DNA of 11,281 bases from an uncultured Collinsella sp. (GCA_934654605.1 CAKUGH010000053.1:1-11281); one strand, 5' to 3'. Shown: positions 1-7,531, counted from the first letter of the stretch. Notes: generated by a model from the sequence alone, not told the origin. A program made the numbers and translations.

Positions 1-552
1 TTGGGCGAAATCCTGCTTGCCGCTGATGGCCGCGGCTTGACGGGGCTTTGGTTTGAGGGGCAGGAGCACTTTGGCTCCACGCTGCTCAAAGAGGATGCGG
101 AGCACGTCGAAGGCGTCGATGCGGTTTCTGGTGCTGGGGGAATGTCTTCGGCAAATCCCGCGAATAGTGCGGCTTCTTCGGTGCTTGAGCGTTCTTGGGC
201 TTGGCTGAATGCTTATTTTGCTGGTCAGGAGCCTCGGTTTACGCCGCCGTTGCATATGATCGGCACGGCGTTTCAGCGTGAGGTTTGGTTTGAGCTGCTT
301 TCTATTCCGCGTGGTGAGGTCGCTACGTATGGCGAGATCGCCCAGCGTGTCGCGGCGCGACATCGCGTGCCGGGTAATGAGGCCCCCGTTGTATCTCCCC
401 GTGCTGTGGGGGCTGCGGTTGCGCGCAATCCTATTTCGATCATCGTGCCGTGCCATCGCGTGGTCGCTGCCGACGGCTCGCTCAACGGATATGCCGGTGG
501 GCTTGATCGCAAAGAGTGGCTGCTTCGGCTTGAGGGCGCGTACGAGGAATAG
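1..552 (+). CDS. ogt: O6-alkylguanine-DNA alkyltransferase (MGMT/Ogt), 5' partial
   Basis: Suicide repair enzyme that moves an alkyl group from O6-alkylguanine in DNA onto its own cysteine. The active-site motif PCHR is at residues 150-153 of the visible part (nucleophile Cys151), preceded by ISIIV and followed by VVAADGSLNGYAGGLDRK, both typical of the family. The helix-turn-helix part (GTAFQREVW, PRGEVATYGEIA, then AVGAAVARNP) is intact. The window opens at a TTG, but the first visible residues (GEILLAADGRGLTGLWFEG) match a part of the N-terminal domain that in relatives follows about 10-15 further residues, so the true start is probably upstream of the window. There is a low-complexity insert at about residues 31-62, and a short insert between the recognition helix and the PCHR region. 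It ends just before a strong bidirectional terminator and is convergent with the glycosyltransferase operon. Family assignment is secure; cytoplasmic location is inferred from the lack of a signal or membrane segment. Confidence 0.93.
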   Translation: MGEILLAADGRGLTGLWFEGQEHFGSTLLKEDAEHVEGVDAVSGAGGMSSANPANSAASSVLERSWAWLNAYFAGQEPRFTPPLHMIGTAFQREVWFELLSIPRGEVATYGEIAQRVAARHRVPGNEAPVVSPRAVGAAVARNPISIIVPCHRVVAADGSLNGYAGGLDRKEWLLRLEGAYEE

Positions 553-574
553 CGCTCGAATGCTTTGCATGAAT

Positions 575-624
575 AAGGCGCCGTGAAAGGACGAGTTGCT
601 GTCCTTTCGCGGCGCCTTTTGTTT
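575..624. terminator. bidirectional intrinsic terminator between convergent genes
   Basis: An 18-bp stem (575-592 with 601-618, one G-T pair) closes an 8-nt loop. On the + strand it is followed by TTTTGTTT; on the minus strand the stem starts AAAAGG and is followed by a weaker T-containing stretch. It lies between the alkyltransferase stop (552) and the glycosyltransferase stop (643), so it can end both transcripts. Confidence 0.88.
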
Positions 625-642
625 GGCGGCGAGAAGTTCCGG

Positions 643-2802
643 CTACTCCTGCAGGTCGTAGACGGTTGTGTTGCCGATGGTCTGGGCCGTGTAGTTTTGG
701 GCAACCCATTCGGCGATCTCGCTTGCGGCGCTCGAGCCGCCCATCTGCGTGCCGCCCATACCGCCACCCATGCCACCGCTTGCGATGTAGTAGCGGATGA
801 GGCCCTGGGCAACGTAAGCCTTGAATTCGTCGAGCGTGGGCGCGGGGTCCGATCCATTAAAGCCGCCAATGGCCATGACGGGGAGCTCGCTTGCCAGTTG
901 GTAGCTCGCGGCGTTTTGCGAACCCGTGGTCGCTGCCGCCCAACGATAGCCGCTGGCATTTTGTGTGAGCAGCTCGACTAGGCTGTCGTTGGCGGACGTG
1001 CCGCCGAGCAGGCCGGACCCGCCGTCAGGCGTACCCGCGTCGGTGTCGTCCGAGCCACTTCCGTCGGACGAACCGTCGGCCACGCTTCCGTCGGCGCCGT
1101 TCGGTGCCCCGTTGCCGCCGGGGCCACCACTGCCGGGGCCGCCGCCCATGCTGCCGCTCGGTCCTGCCGTGACGATCGATCCAGTGTGTCCAGTCGAGAT
1201 CGTGCAGGCGGTCCAAACAATCGGCCCCGTCATAAGAGCGATAATGCCAATCGCTGCAACGCCGCGGGCTCCGTGCTTCAACGCCAAAGGCCATGTCGTA
1301 GGCAAGCGGTCTTGCATCCAAAAGCCGATGATGCAGAGCACTAGTCCTGCCACCACGCCAGTCACGCCGATGCAGACGCCCAGCCAGGCAAAACTGCCGG
1401 AGCGTAGAATCAGCGCCATATCCCAAGCGCTCGTCATGGCAATCAGGAATCCCGCGACGCCCGGCATCCAGAGGCGGTCGCGCAGCTCAAGCAGGCTGGC
1501 CCCGCATATGGCGACCAGCACCGCGATGGCGGGCGAGAGTGCCACGGTGTAGTAGGCGTGGAAGATGCCGGCCATAAAGCTAAAGACGAGCCAGGTTACG
1601 ACAAGCCAGGCGCCAAAGATGACAATCTGTGCGCGGCGAATGCGTGCGACGGTGTCCGGGTCGACTTTATGTTCGCGTTTGCCCTGATAAAACCTACCTA
1701 AATAAACCTGTCCCTTTTTGGCAGGTGTGGCGGCGATAAGGCCGAGGACGATGCCGGCGAAGGCGATGGGGGCGAGCCAGGTGATCTGGTCGCCAAAGTC
1801 GCTCGTCCATAGGCGGAACAGGCCGGTTTCGCCCCACATACCACTCTGGCTGCCGCCGGTGAGCGCTTCGCTCGCGCCGGGGATGACCGAACCGGTCTCG
1901 TTGCCGGTTAGGCGCCCCAAGCCGTTGTAGCTAAAGGTGAGCTCGATGAACGAGTCGGTCTGCGAACCGCCAAAGTAGGGGCGTGAGCCGCTCGGCACCA
2001 GCACGGCGAACAGTACCCACCAGCCGGCGCCGATAACCATGGCGCCGAGCGCCACGACGGCGTCGAGCAGGCGGCGCGGCCACGGTGTGGGCGAAAGCAG
2101 CAACATGGCCAGACCAAAGCCGGGGAGCACCAAAAGCACCTGGAACTGTTTGGTCAAAAAACCCAGGCCGATCAACAGGCCGGCTACGGCGTACCAACGG
2201 GTGCGCACGCGGCTACCATGACGGTCCGCGGGCAGTTCGAGCCCACGCAGCACGCAGGCGGCGGCGCCCAGCATAAGCAAGATAAGCAGGGCATCGGGGT
2301 TGTTAAAGCGGAACATGAGCGCCGCGACGGGCGTGGTGATAAACACGATGCCGGCCGCGATGCCGGCGGCGTTGCCCCACGCGCGGCGCACGGTGGCGTA
2401 CAGCAAGTACGTGCATACGACGCCCATGAGCGCCTGTGGCAACAGGATTGCAAACGAGCTCAGGCCGAGTAAGCGCACCGAAAGCGCCATGAGCCAAATG
2501 GATGCGGGCGGCTTGTCGACGGTGATGGCGTTGCCGGCGTCCAGGCTGCCCCACAAAAAAGCCTCCCAGCTCTTGGAGCCCGCCTGCGCGGCGGCGCTGT
2601 AAAACTCGTTGGCGTAGCCCGAGGCGGTCAGGTTCCAAAAGAAGACGAACGCGGCGGCAACCATGAGGAGCGCGACGGCGACCCAATCGAGCGGCCCGCG
2701 GGCGGGGGCGAGCGATGGGGCCGAGGATGCGCGCAGCTCGTGGCGAAGCGAACGCGCTCCCTGCGAGGCATGTGCCGACCGGCGGCGAGTGTCAAGACTC
2801 AT
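643..2802 (-). CDS. GT39/PMT-like multi-pass membrane glycosyltransferase (YkcB/ArnT type)
   Basis: A 719-residue integral membrane protein. Family-typical segments near the N terminus are a predicted external loop with NEFYSAAAQAGSKSWEAF (65-82), then GNAITVDKPPASIW (90-103) and RFNNPDALL (165-173). Roughly 11-14 hydrophobic segments run from residue 40 to 535. A Gly/Ser/Asp-rich linker (about 540-605) and a small C-terminal domain (about 605-719) probably lie outside the membrane; this tail holds a second Gly-rich patch (676-690). PMT/ArnT enzymes use polyprenyl-phosphate sugars as donors, and the upstream GT2 gene, overlapping by ATGA at 2799-2802, probably supplies that donor. The pairing resembles ykcC-ykcB of Bacillus. 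Acceptor and sugar are unknown. Residues 359-373 are encoded by a palindromic repeat that also occurs at 6816-6860, so this loop looks like a later insertion that kept the frame. Confidence 0.85.
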   Translation of the reverse strand: MSLDTRRRSAHASQGARSLRHELRASSAPSLAPARGPLDWVAVALLMVAAAFVFFWNLTASGYANEFYSAAAQAGSKSWEAFLWGSLDAGNAITVDKPPASIWLMALSVRLLGLSSFAILLPQALMGVVCTYLLYATVRRAWGNAAGIAAGIVFITTPVAALMFRFNNPDALLILLMLGAAACVLRGLELPADRHGSRVRTRWYAVAGLLIGLGFLTKQFQVLLVLPGFGLAMLLLSPTPWPRRLLDAVVALGAMVIGAGWWVLFAVLVPSGSRPYFGGSQTDSFIELTFSYNGLGRLTGNETGSVIPGASEALTGGSQSGMWGETGLFRLWTSDFGDQITWLAPIAFAGIVLGLIAATPAKKGQVYLGRFYQGKREHKVDPDTVARIRRAQIVIFGAWLVVTWLVFSFMAGIFHAYYTVALSPAIAVLVAICGASLLELRDRLWMPGVAGFLIAMTSAWDMALILRSGSFAWLGVCIGVTGVVAGLVLCIIGFWMQDRLPTTWPLALKHGARGVAAIGIIALMTGPIVWTACTISTGHTGSIVTAGPSGSMGGGPGSGGPGGNGAPNGADGSVADGSSDGSGSDDTDAGTPDGGSGLLGGTSANDSLVELLTQNASGYRWAAATTGSQNAASYQLASELPVMAIGGFNGSDPAPTLDEFKAYVAQGLIRYYIASGGMGGGMGGTQMGGSSAASEIAEWVAQNYTAQTIGNTTVYDLQE
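1682..1726 (-). repeat. 45-nt palindromic dispersed repeat inside the GT39 gene (copy A)
   Basis: On the minus strand this stretch begins ACCTGCCAAAAAGGGACAGG and ends TTTTATCAGGG. It matches 6816-6860 of the + strand at 40 of 45 positions by eye. The ends pair (ACCTGCC with GGTAGGT), giving a hairpin followed by TTTTATC. It codes in frame for a Lys/Gly/Tyr-rich hydrophilic stretch of a predicted loop, starting TPAKKGQVYLG. The other copy is the transcription terminator of the kinase gene. Confidence 0.8.
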
Positions 2803-3746
2803 CGGGCATCAGCTGCCTGCTTGAGGGGATAGCGATATGTATCGGGCCGCGAGGAGCCCGCCTGTCCCTCGCTCGCCTTGAGCCGCTTCATGCCGGCAAG
2901 GTCCTTACGCACCGTGTCGACGATATGCACCGTGGTGCCGGGGTCTTCCTTCCACCGCACGGCAAATTCGCAAGATGCGATGCCCATGCGCTCGGCGAGG
3001 ACCAAAAGCTCGGTATCGAAGAACCATTCATTGTCCTGGATGAGCGGCAGCAGCATGTCGGCCGCCTCGGCGGATATCGCCTTAAATCCGCACTGCGCGT
3101 CGTGAAAATGCACGCCCAGATAGCTCTGCAGCATGCGGTTGTACGAACGCGAGATAAACTCGCGTTTGGCGCAGCGCTCCACGCGCGATGCCGGCAGCAG
3201 ACGCGAGCCAAAACAAACGTCGGCACGCCCGTCCAGAATGGGGCCGACAAGCTCGGGAATCTGTCGAATATCGGTGGAGAGGTCGACATCCATATAGGTG
3301 CGCACGCGGGCCTTAGACGTGCTCCATGCGATTTTTAGGGCACGGCCGCGCCCCTTTTGGGGAATGCGGATGGCGCGAAGCGTAAAGGGAAACTTGCAGG
3401 CAAGGATGCGGGCAAGTTCCCAAGTCTTGTCGCTGCTGGCGTTGTCGGCGATGACGATCTGCCAGGTAAACGACTTGGCATGGAGCGAGACCTCGCGCAG
3501 CTGGTCCATGAGCAGCATGACCGAGGAGCCGAGCTCGGCCTGCTCGTTAAAGACGGGGATGACAAAGTCGCAGTCGACCTCGCGCGGCTCGCCGCAGGTG
3601 AGGATGGACGAAGGGGAGGGCTCGCCCTGGATTGCCTGCGCCGTTGCCGGTGAGGCTTGCTCTCGGGCGGCTTCGGACGCGGGACGGTCTTGCGTGGCAG
3701 CGGGCGCGGTGGGGACGCCCTGCTCGATGGTGTCAGGCTTAGTCAT
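2799..3746 (-). CDS. GT2 family polyprenyl-phosphate glycosyltransferase (DPG synthase/YkcC-like)
   Basis: A 315-residue GT-A fold glycosyltransferase. After a low-complexity N-terminal tail (about 1-55) come DFVIPVFNE (60-68, nucleotide-binding strand), VIADNASSDKTWE (98-110), KGRGRALKIAW (131-141) and the metal-binding DVD (153-155) in YMDVDLSTD. Further on are GSRLLP (180-185), DAQCGFKA (216-223) and an acceptor-side WFFDTELL (241-248). The order matches dolichyl-phosphate glucosyl/mannosyltransferase-like GT2 enzymes, which move a sugar from a nucleotide donor to a polyprenyl phosphate at the inner membrane face. No C-terminal membrane segments are seen, so it is probably peripheral. The stop codon overlaps the start of the GT39 gene (ATGA), implying coupled translation. 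The ATG at 3746 follows a weak GAAAGG about 8 nt away. It lies 32 nt after the upstream membrane-protein gene. The sugar is not predictable from sequence. Confidence 0.88.
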   Translation of the reverse strand: MTKPDTIEQGVPTAPAATQDRPASEAAREQASPATAQAIQGEPSPSSILTCGEPREVDCDFVIPVFNEQAELGSSVMLLMDQLREVSLHAKSFTWQIVIADNASSDKTWELARILACKFPFTLRAIRIPQKGRGRALKIAWSTSKARVRTYMDVDLSTDIRQIPELVGPILDGRADVCFGSRLLPASRVERCAKREFISRSYNRMLQSYLGVHFHDAQCGFKAISAEAADMLLPLIQDNEWFFDTELLVLAERMGIASCEFAVRWKEDPGTTVHIVDTVRKDLAGMKRLKASEGQAGSSRPDTYRYPLKQAADAR

Positions 3747-3778
3747 GATCGTGCCTTTCTATGTGAACGCGTGGGTGG

Positions 3779-4420
3779 CTAGGCGGAAAGGGAAGTCTGC
3801 GCGGTGGCAGAGCCATCGCCCGTGCCTGCAGGCGCATCGCTTGGGGCGCCGTTTGAGTCGTCGGTCGAGCCATCGGCCGAAGCGTCGTTCGAACCGCTGG
3901 CATCGGGCGCACCCGTGGGCGCCTGTCCGCTCGGGACACCGCCGCCTGCGGTGCCTTCGCTGCTGTTGGTGGTACCGTCCGCGCTCGGGGCGCCACCGTC
4001 CTGTGCCCCGCCACCCTGCATGCCGCCCTGTCCGCCGCCCATGCCGCCTTGCACCGCCTGGGTCGATCCGCCAGTCGCGGCGCTCATGATGGCGCCGCCT
4101 GCAAGGCCTCCTGCCAGACCGCAAACAGCGGCGAGTGTCGCGACCAACAGCAGGTTGGCGGCGCGGCCGGGCTGCTTACCGTCGCACTCCTTAGTGGGAG
4201 TCGCCTGCCGCGGGGCGGGCTCGGCGACATATGCGCAGGCGTCGGAGGTGGGTGCCGGTGAGCCGGCGGATGCGGCGCTCTCTCCAGCGGGCTCTCCCGC
4301 GTAGAGCGGATTGACGACCGCGGAGGACACGTCGCTCGCTGCATGCTGAGACGTCGCTCCGGTCGTGCCGCTCTCGTTGCTGGCGACGTCATTGGTATTG
4401 CGGTTGAACAGACTGTCCAT
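3779..4420 (-). CDS. Gly/Ser/Asp-rich single-pass membrane protein of unknown function
   Basis: A 213-residue protein with no recognised catalytic domain. The N-terminal part (about 1-86) is polar, rich in Ser, Ala, Glu and Pro. One hydrophobic segment follows (about 87-113, ANLLLVATLAAVCGLAGGLA within it). The rest is low complexity: a Gly-Met-Gln patch (GGMGGGQGGMQGGG) and a Ser/Asp/Gly/Thr tail. With Lys and Arg just before the hydrophobic segment, the tail is likely outside the cell. I chose the ATG at 4420 over an in-frame TTG at 4432 because TTGGAG sits 8 nt upstream of the ATG. It is the first gene of the operon with the GT2 and GT39 genes. Its tail resembles the Gly-rich tail of the GT39 protein, and its Ser/Thr-rich surface could be a glycosylation acceptor; both points are inference. 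A real gene is supported by the ribosome site, strand and operon spacing. Confidence 0.62.
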   Translation of the reverse strand: MDSLFNRNTNDVASNESGTTGATSQHAASDVSSAVVNPLYAGEPAGESAASAGSPAPTSDACAYVAEPAPRQATPTKECDGKQPGRAANLLLVATLAAVCGLAGGLAGGAIMSAATGGSTQAVQGGMGGGQGGMQGGGAQDGGAPSADGTTNSSEGTAGGGVPSGQAPTGAPDASGSNDASADGSTDDSNGAPSDAPAGTGDGSATAQTSLSA

Positions 4421-4718
4421 GGTGTACTCCAATCGGGTGGGTGCGGAGCCGCCCGTGTTGGCGGCTCTCGCATCGAAGGGGATGGCATGGTCTCGTCATG
4501 CCGTCGCGAGGTGGTATGGCTGTCCTCGTGACGATGCTGTTCTACCGCGGCCGGCGCGCCGGCAAGCGCTCGGCATAAGAGCCTTAAGTTTGGCTAAGCC
4601 CTATCCAGCGTTTTTAGAAACGTGCAGGTTGAGCTGCTAAGGCTGCGCTAAGGCAGCTTTCGGTGCGCTATTATCGGCAGTATCGAAACCTGTATCTCCA
4701 TGCGCCAAAGGAGCAACC
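4421..4718. promoter_or_regulatory. divergent intergenic region between glycosyltransferase operon and two-component operon
   Basis: 298 bases with no credible gene. It holds the leader of the minus-strand operon, including a perfect 8-bp hairpin (4446-4453 with 4460-4467), and the regulatory region of the + strand regulator. CTTAAG and GGCTAAGCC motifs at 4581-4600 resemble the GCTAAGGC repeats at 4636-4654 and may be further regulator sites. I could not define a convincing minus-strand promoter. Confidence 0.5.
4636..4674 (+). promoter_or_regulatory. direct-repeat operator overlapping -35, with -10 box, for the regulator operon
   Basis: GCTAAGGC occurs at 4636-4643 and again at 4647-4654, an 11-bp step that suits OmpR/PhoB-type dimers. 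A -10-like TATTAT lies at 4669-4674. At normal spacing the -35 would fall at about 4646-4651, inside the second repeat, and it does not resemble TTGACA. That is the pattern of an activator-dependent promoter, here perhaps autoregulated. Confidence 0.5.
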
Positions 4719-5402
4719 ATGAAGCTGATGCTTGCCGAGGACGAACCCGGCCTCTCCCGCGCCCTGACCGCGATTCTTCAACATAGCGACTACGAGGTCG
4801 ACACCGCGCTCGACGGCCTGACGGCGCTCGAGTATCTGCTCTCCAACGACTACGACGCCGCGATCTTGGACATCATGATGCCTGGCATGGACGGCATCGA
4901 GGTGCTCAGGCGCACACGTGCCGCCGGTAAGCGCCTGCCAATCATCATGCTCACCGCCAAAAGCGAGGTGTCTGATAAGGTTGAGGGCTTGGACGCCGGT
5001 GCCAACGACTATCTGACCAAGCCGTTTGCCGCCAAGGAGCTGCTCGCGCGCATTCGTGCCATAACGCGCGCCGCCACGGCGATTGACGCCACGACGCTCA
5101 GCGTGGGCAACGTGCGCCTCGATACGGCCGCCTGCACACTGGTGGGTCCCGAGGGCGAGGAGCACCTGGCCAATCGCGAGTTTCAGCTTATGGAACTCTT
5201 TATGCGCAACGTCGGTACGCGCATGCCCACGGAGCGCCTGATGCTCGAAGTCTGGGGCGAGGACGCGCCTGAGGGCGCCAACGTGGTGTGGGTCTACATT
5301 TCGTACCTGCGCAAAAAGCTGACGGCGCTTGGTGCCAACGTGGCCATTCGCGCATCGCGAAACCAGGGTTATTCGCTCGAGGTTGTCGAGGAGGGCGAAT
5401 AG
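4719..5402 (+). CDS. OmpR/PhoB-family response regulator
   Basis: A 227-residue two-domain regulator. The receiver domain (1-115) has the acidic pair E7/D8, phosphoacceptor D51 in AAILDIMMPGMDG, T79 in IIMLTA and K101 in YLTKPF. The C-terminal winged-helix domain (about 125-223) has LANREFQLMELFMRN, an RLMLEVWG segment and VWVYISYLRKKL before RASRNQGYSLEV, the normal OmpR/PhoB pattern. The ATG at 4719 follows AAAGGAG at 6 nt. The partner kinase gene starts 2 nt after the stop, so the two are co-transcribed. The direct repeat upstream of its own start suggests autoregulation; the divergent glycosyltransferase operon is a possible second target. All key phosphorylation residues are present. The stimulus is unknown. 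Confidence 0.95.
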   Translation: MKLMLAEDEPGLSRALTAILQHSDYEVDTALDGLTALEYLLSNDYDAAILDIMMPGMDGIEVLRRTRAAGKRLPIIMLTAKSEVSDKVEGLDAGANDYLTKPFAAKELLARIRAITRAATAIDATTLSVGNVRLDTAACTLVGPEGEEHLANREFQLMELFMRNVGTRMPTERLMLEVWGEDAPEGANVVWVYISYLRKKLTALGANVAIRASRNQGYSLEVVEEGE

Positions 5403-5404
5403 GC

Positions 5405-6814
5405 GTGAGCACGTGGTGGGGGCGTGTGAAGTCGAAATGCGGCTTTGGCGCGGACGCGAACGACCCGGCGCGTGCCGATGCCGCCAGTGCAATGGGGCGT
5501 CGTCTGCGCCGCAAGTTTATCCTGGTGGCCATGGGTGCCGTCTCGGCGGTGCTCGCGCTCATCATCGCTGGCATCAACATCGTCAACTACTCGCATGTTT
5601 GCAAAACGGCCGACGCTCGACTGGACTATATCTTGGCGGGAAAGGACGGCATTGATTGGACGGATGAGCCCAAGACCGATCCGGGCGACGGCAAGGATGT
5701 AGCTGGCAGCGGGGGTGCGGCAGCTGGCGAAAATGGTGACGACGGCGCCGGCATTAACCTGGAACATGTTCCCATTAGGCATTTCGAAGGCATGACGGCA
5801 GAGTCGCCCTTCGATACGCGCTACTTTACGGTGACGATTTCCGGTGGGCAGGTTGCCGATGTCAACATCGCCCGCATTGCCGCGGTGGGCACCAAGCGCG
5901 CTTCGCGTATTGCCTCGGAGCTGTATTCCAAAGGCTGGACCTCGGGTTTTTCTGGCAACTACCGGTACACCGCCACGGTTCAGGGCGACGAGACCACCTA
6001 CGTGTTCGTCGATTGCTCGCGCGAGCTTGCAAGCTTCCATTCGTTTTTGGGCGCGAGTGTGGCCATCAGCTGTATTGGTTGGCTGGCGGTGCTCGCGATT
6101 GTGGCGGTGGCCTCGGGCGTGGTGATACGACCGATGGTCGAGAGCTACAGCAAGCAAAAGCGCTTCATTACCGATGCGAGCCATGAGATCAAGACGCCAC
6201 TGGCTGTAATTGATGCCGCCAACGAGGTGCAGGAGATTGAGAGCGGCGAGAGTGAATGGACGCAGAGCATTCATGAGCAGGTCGCTCGGCTGACGGCGCT
6301 GACGGAGCGCCTGGTGTTTTTGGCGCGTATGGACGAGGGCTCGGCCGGCTTTACCATGGCGGCAATCGATCTTTCGGAGGCCGTGGACAAGGCCGCGGCG
6401 CCGTTTGAGTCAGTGGCGGTTTCGCGCGGCAAGCGCCTGTCGATGTCGATCGCGAGCGGCGTGCGGGTTCATGCCGATGCTGCGGCGGTGGCACAGGTGG
6501 TTGAGCTGCTGCTGGATAACGCCACGCGCTACGCGAGCGAGGGCAGCGTGATTGAGCTGAGCCTGCGCGCCGTTTCGCGCGGTGCGGGCAAGGGTGCTGC
6601 TGAGCTTGTCGTTACAAATGCCGTGGATGGGCTGCCCGAGGGCGATTTGGACCGACTGTTCGACCGCTTCTACCGCGCAGATGTTTCGCGCAGCTCCAAG
6701 ACGGGCGGCTCGGGCGTGGGCCTATCCGTCGTGCGGGCCATCGCCGAGGCCCACGGCGGGACCGCTGCCGTATTCGGCCACGACCATCAGATCACCTTCA
6801 CCGTCCGCCTCTAA
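5405..6814 (+). CDS. membrane sensor histidine kinase
   Basis: A 469-residue kinase read from GTG at 5405. That start lies 2 nt after the regulator stop and is preceded by GAGGAGGG within the end of the regulator gene. The reading frame stays open upstream, but there it overlaps the regulator. TM1 is about 37-60 and TM2 about 213-240, enclosing an external sensor region of about 150 residues with a Gly/Asp/Ala-rich insert. No clear HAMP domain is seen between TM2 and the H-box. The H-box is FITDASHEIKTPL with phospho-acceptor His260, the N-box is LLLDNATRYA (Asn372), the F-box is FDRFYR (419-424) and the G2 box is GGSGVGLS (434-441). The G1 region reads TNAVDGLP, lacking the usual DxGxG spacing, as in some Gram-positive kinases. 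The GTG start is chosen by context; an ATG at 5492 just before TM1 is a weaker alternative. Its terminator stem overlaps the stop codon. Confidence 0.92.
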   Translation: MSTWWGRVKSKCGFGADANDPARADAASAMGRRLRRKFILVAMGAVSAVLALIIAGINIVNYSHVCKTADARLDYILAGKDGIDWTDEPKTDPGDGKDVAGSGGAAAGENGDDGAGINLEHVPIRHFEGMTAESPFDTRYFTVTISGGQVADVNIARIAAVGTKRASRIASELYSKGWTSGFSGNYRYTATVQGDETTYVFVDCSRELASFHSFLGASVAISCIGWLAVLAIVAVASGVVIRPMVESYSKQKRFITDASHEIKTPLAVIDAANEVQEIESGESEWTQSIHEQVARLTALTERLVFLARMDEGSAGFTMAAIDLSEAVDKAAAPFESVAVSRGKRLSMSIASGVRVHADAAAVAQVVELLLDNATRYASEGSVIELSLRAVSRGAGKGAAELVVTNAVDGLPEGDLDRLFDRFYRADVSRSSKTGGSGVGLSVVRAIAEAHGGTAAVFGHDHQITFTVRL

Positions 6815-6860
6815 AACCTGCCAAAAAGGAACAGGTTTGTTTTGGCAGGTTTTATCTGGG
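6813..6860 (+). terminator. intrinsic terminator of the two-component operon, made of dispersed repeat copy B
   Basis: A perfect 14-bp stem, AAAACCTGCCAAAA (6813-6826) with TTTTGGCAGGTTTT (6840-6853), closes a 13-nt loop. Its first bases are part of the kinase TAA stop. The 45 nt at 6816-6860 match the minus strand of 1682-1726 at 40 positions, so the terminator belongs to a mobile or dispersed palindromic family. Confidence 0.85.
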
Positions 6861-6887
6861 AAAATGCCGATGAAGTGGGGTGCAGGC

Positions 6888-7487
6888 GGATGGCGCGTCC
6901 CGGTGTTGAGCTGTGGAATGGGATGGACTTTCCCTTTGGGCGCCGAGCGGAAACTGCGTCCCGGTTTGAAGCGCCAGAATGGGACAAGCTTTCCCTTTGA
7001 ACGGTCAATTGGAAACTGCGTCCCGTTTTGAGGCCTCAAAATGGGACGTGCTTTCCTTTTGAACGGTCAAGCGGAAACTGTGTCCCATTTTGACGATGTG
7101 AAATGGGATGTGCTTTCCCTAGGGGCTCGTTTCGGAAACTGCATCCCAGTTTGGCGCTCCAGAACGGGACACACTTTCCCAAGGGGCCTGTTTGGGAAAC
7201 TGCGTCCCAGAATTCCGCCTCAGAACGGGACGGATTTTCCTCTAGTGGACCATCGGGAAAGCGCATCCCAGTTTGACGTCTCAGAACGGGATGCGCTTTC
7301 CCTTTGAAGGCTCAAGCGGAAACTGCGTCCCGGTATACTGCCTCGGAATGGGATGCGGTTTCCGGATGAAGCCCTCAGCGGAAATTGCATCCCACAATTT
7401 CATCTCAGAACGGGATGCCGTTTCCGGTTGAGGCTTCTTGCGGAAAGCGCGTCTCGGTTTAGCGGCGAATTGTGGGATGGGCTTTCC
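6888..7487. repeat. array of ten 46-nt imperfect inverted repeats with 15-16 nt linkers
   Basis: Units lie at 6888-6933, 6949-6994, 7011-7056, 7073-7118, 7134-7179, 7195-7240, 7256-7301, 7318-7363, 7380-7425 and 7442-7487. Every unit is 46 nt and every step is 61 or 62 bp. A unit has a left arm like GGAAACTGCGTCCC, an 18-nt centre, and a right arm like GGGATGCGCTTTCC. In the unit at 7256 the 14-nt arms are perfectly complementary; in others mismatches are partly G-U compatible. Several linkers have their own dyad (TTGA, 4 nt, TCAA). The array sits between the 3' ends of convergent genes. Short open frames occur on both strands, but they shift with the 61-62 bp period, lack ribosome sites and have no recognisable product, so I see no gene here. 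I do not recognise the family. Confidence 0.93.
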
Positions 7488-7531
7488 GCGCAATCAAGGC
7501 CGGGCGTCGAGACATCGGTAGGCCTGGCTCT

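Noticed and set aside
965..1552. Long Pro/Ser-rich + strand frame opposite the GT39 gene, with similar ones at 3804-4304
   Set aside because: Shadows of Gly/Asp-rich coding sequence on the minus strand; no recognisable domain and no ribosome site.
6888..7487. A second CRISPR array
   Set aside because: The 46-nt units diverge from each other, linkers are only 15-16 nt and related to one another, and the units are inverted repeats.
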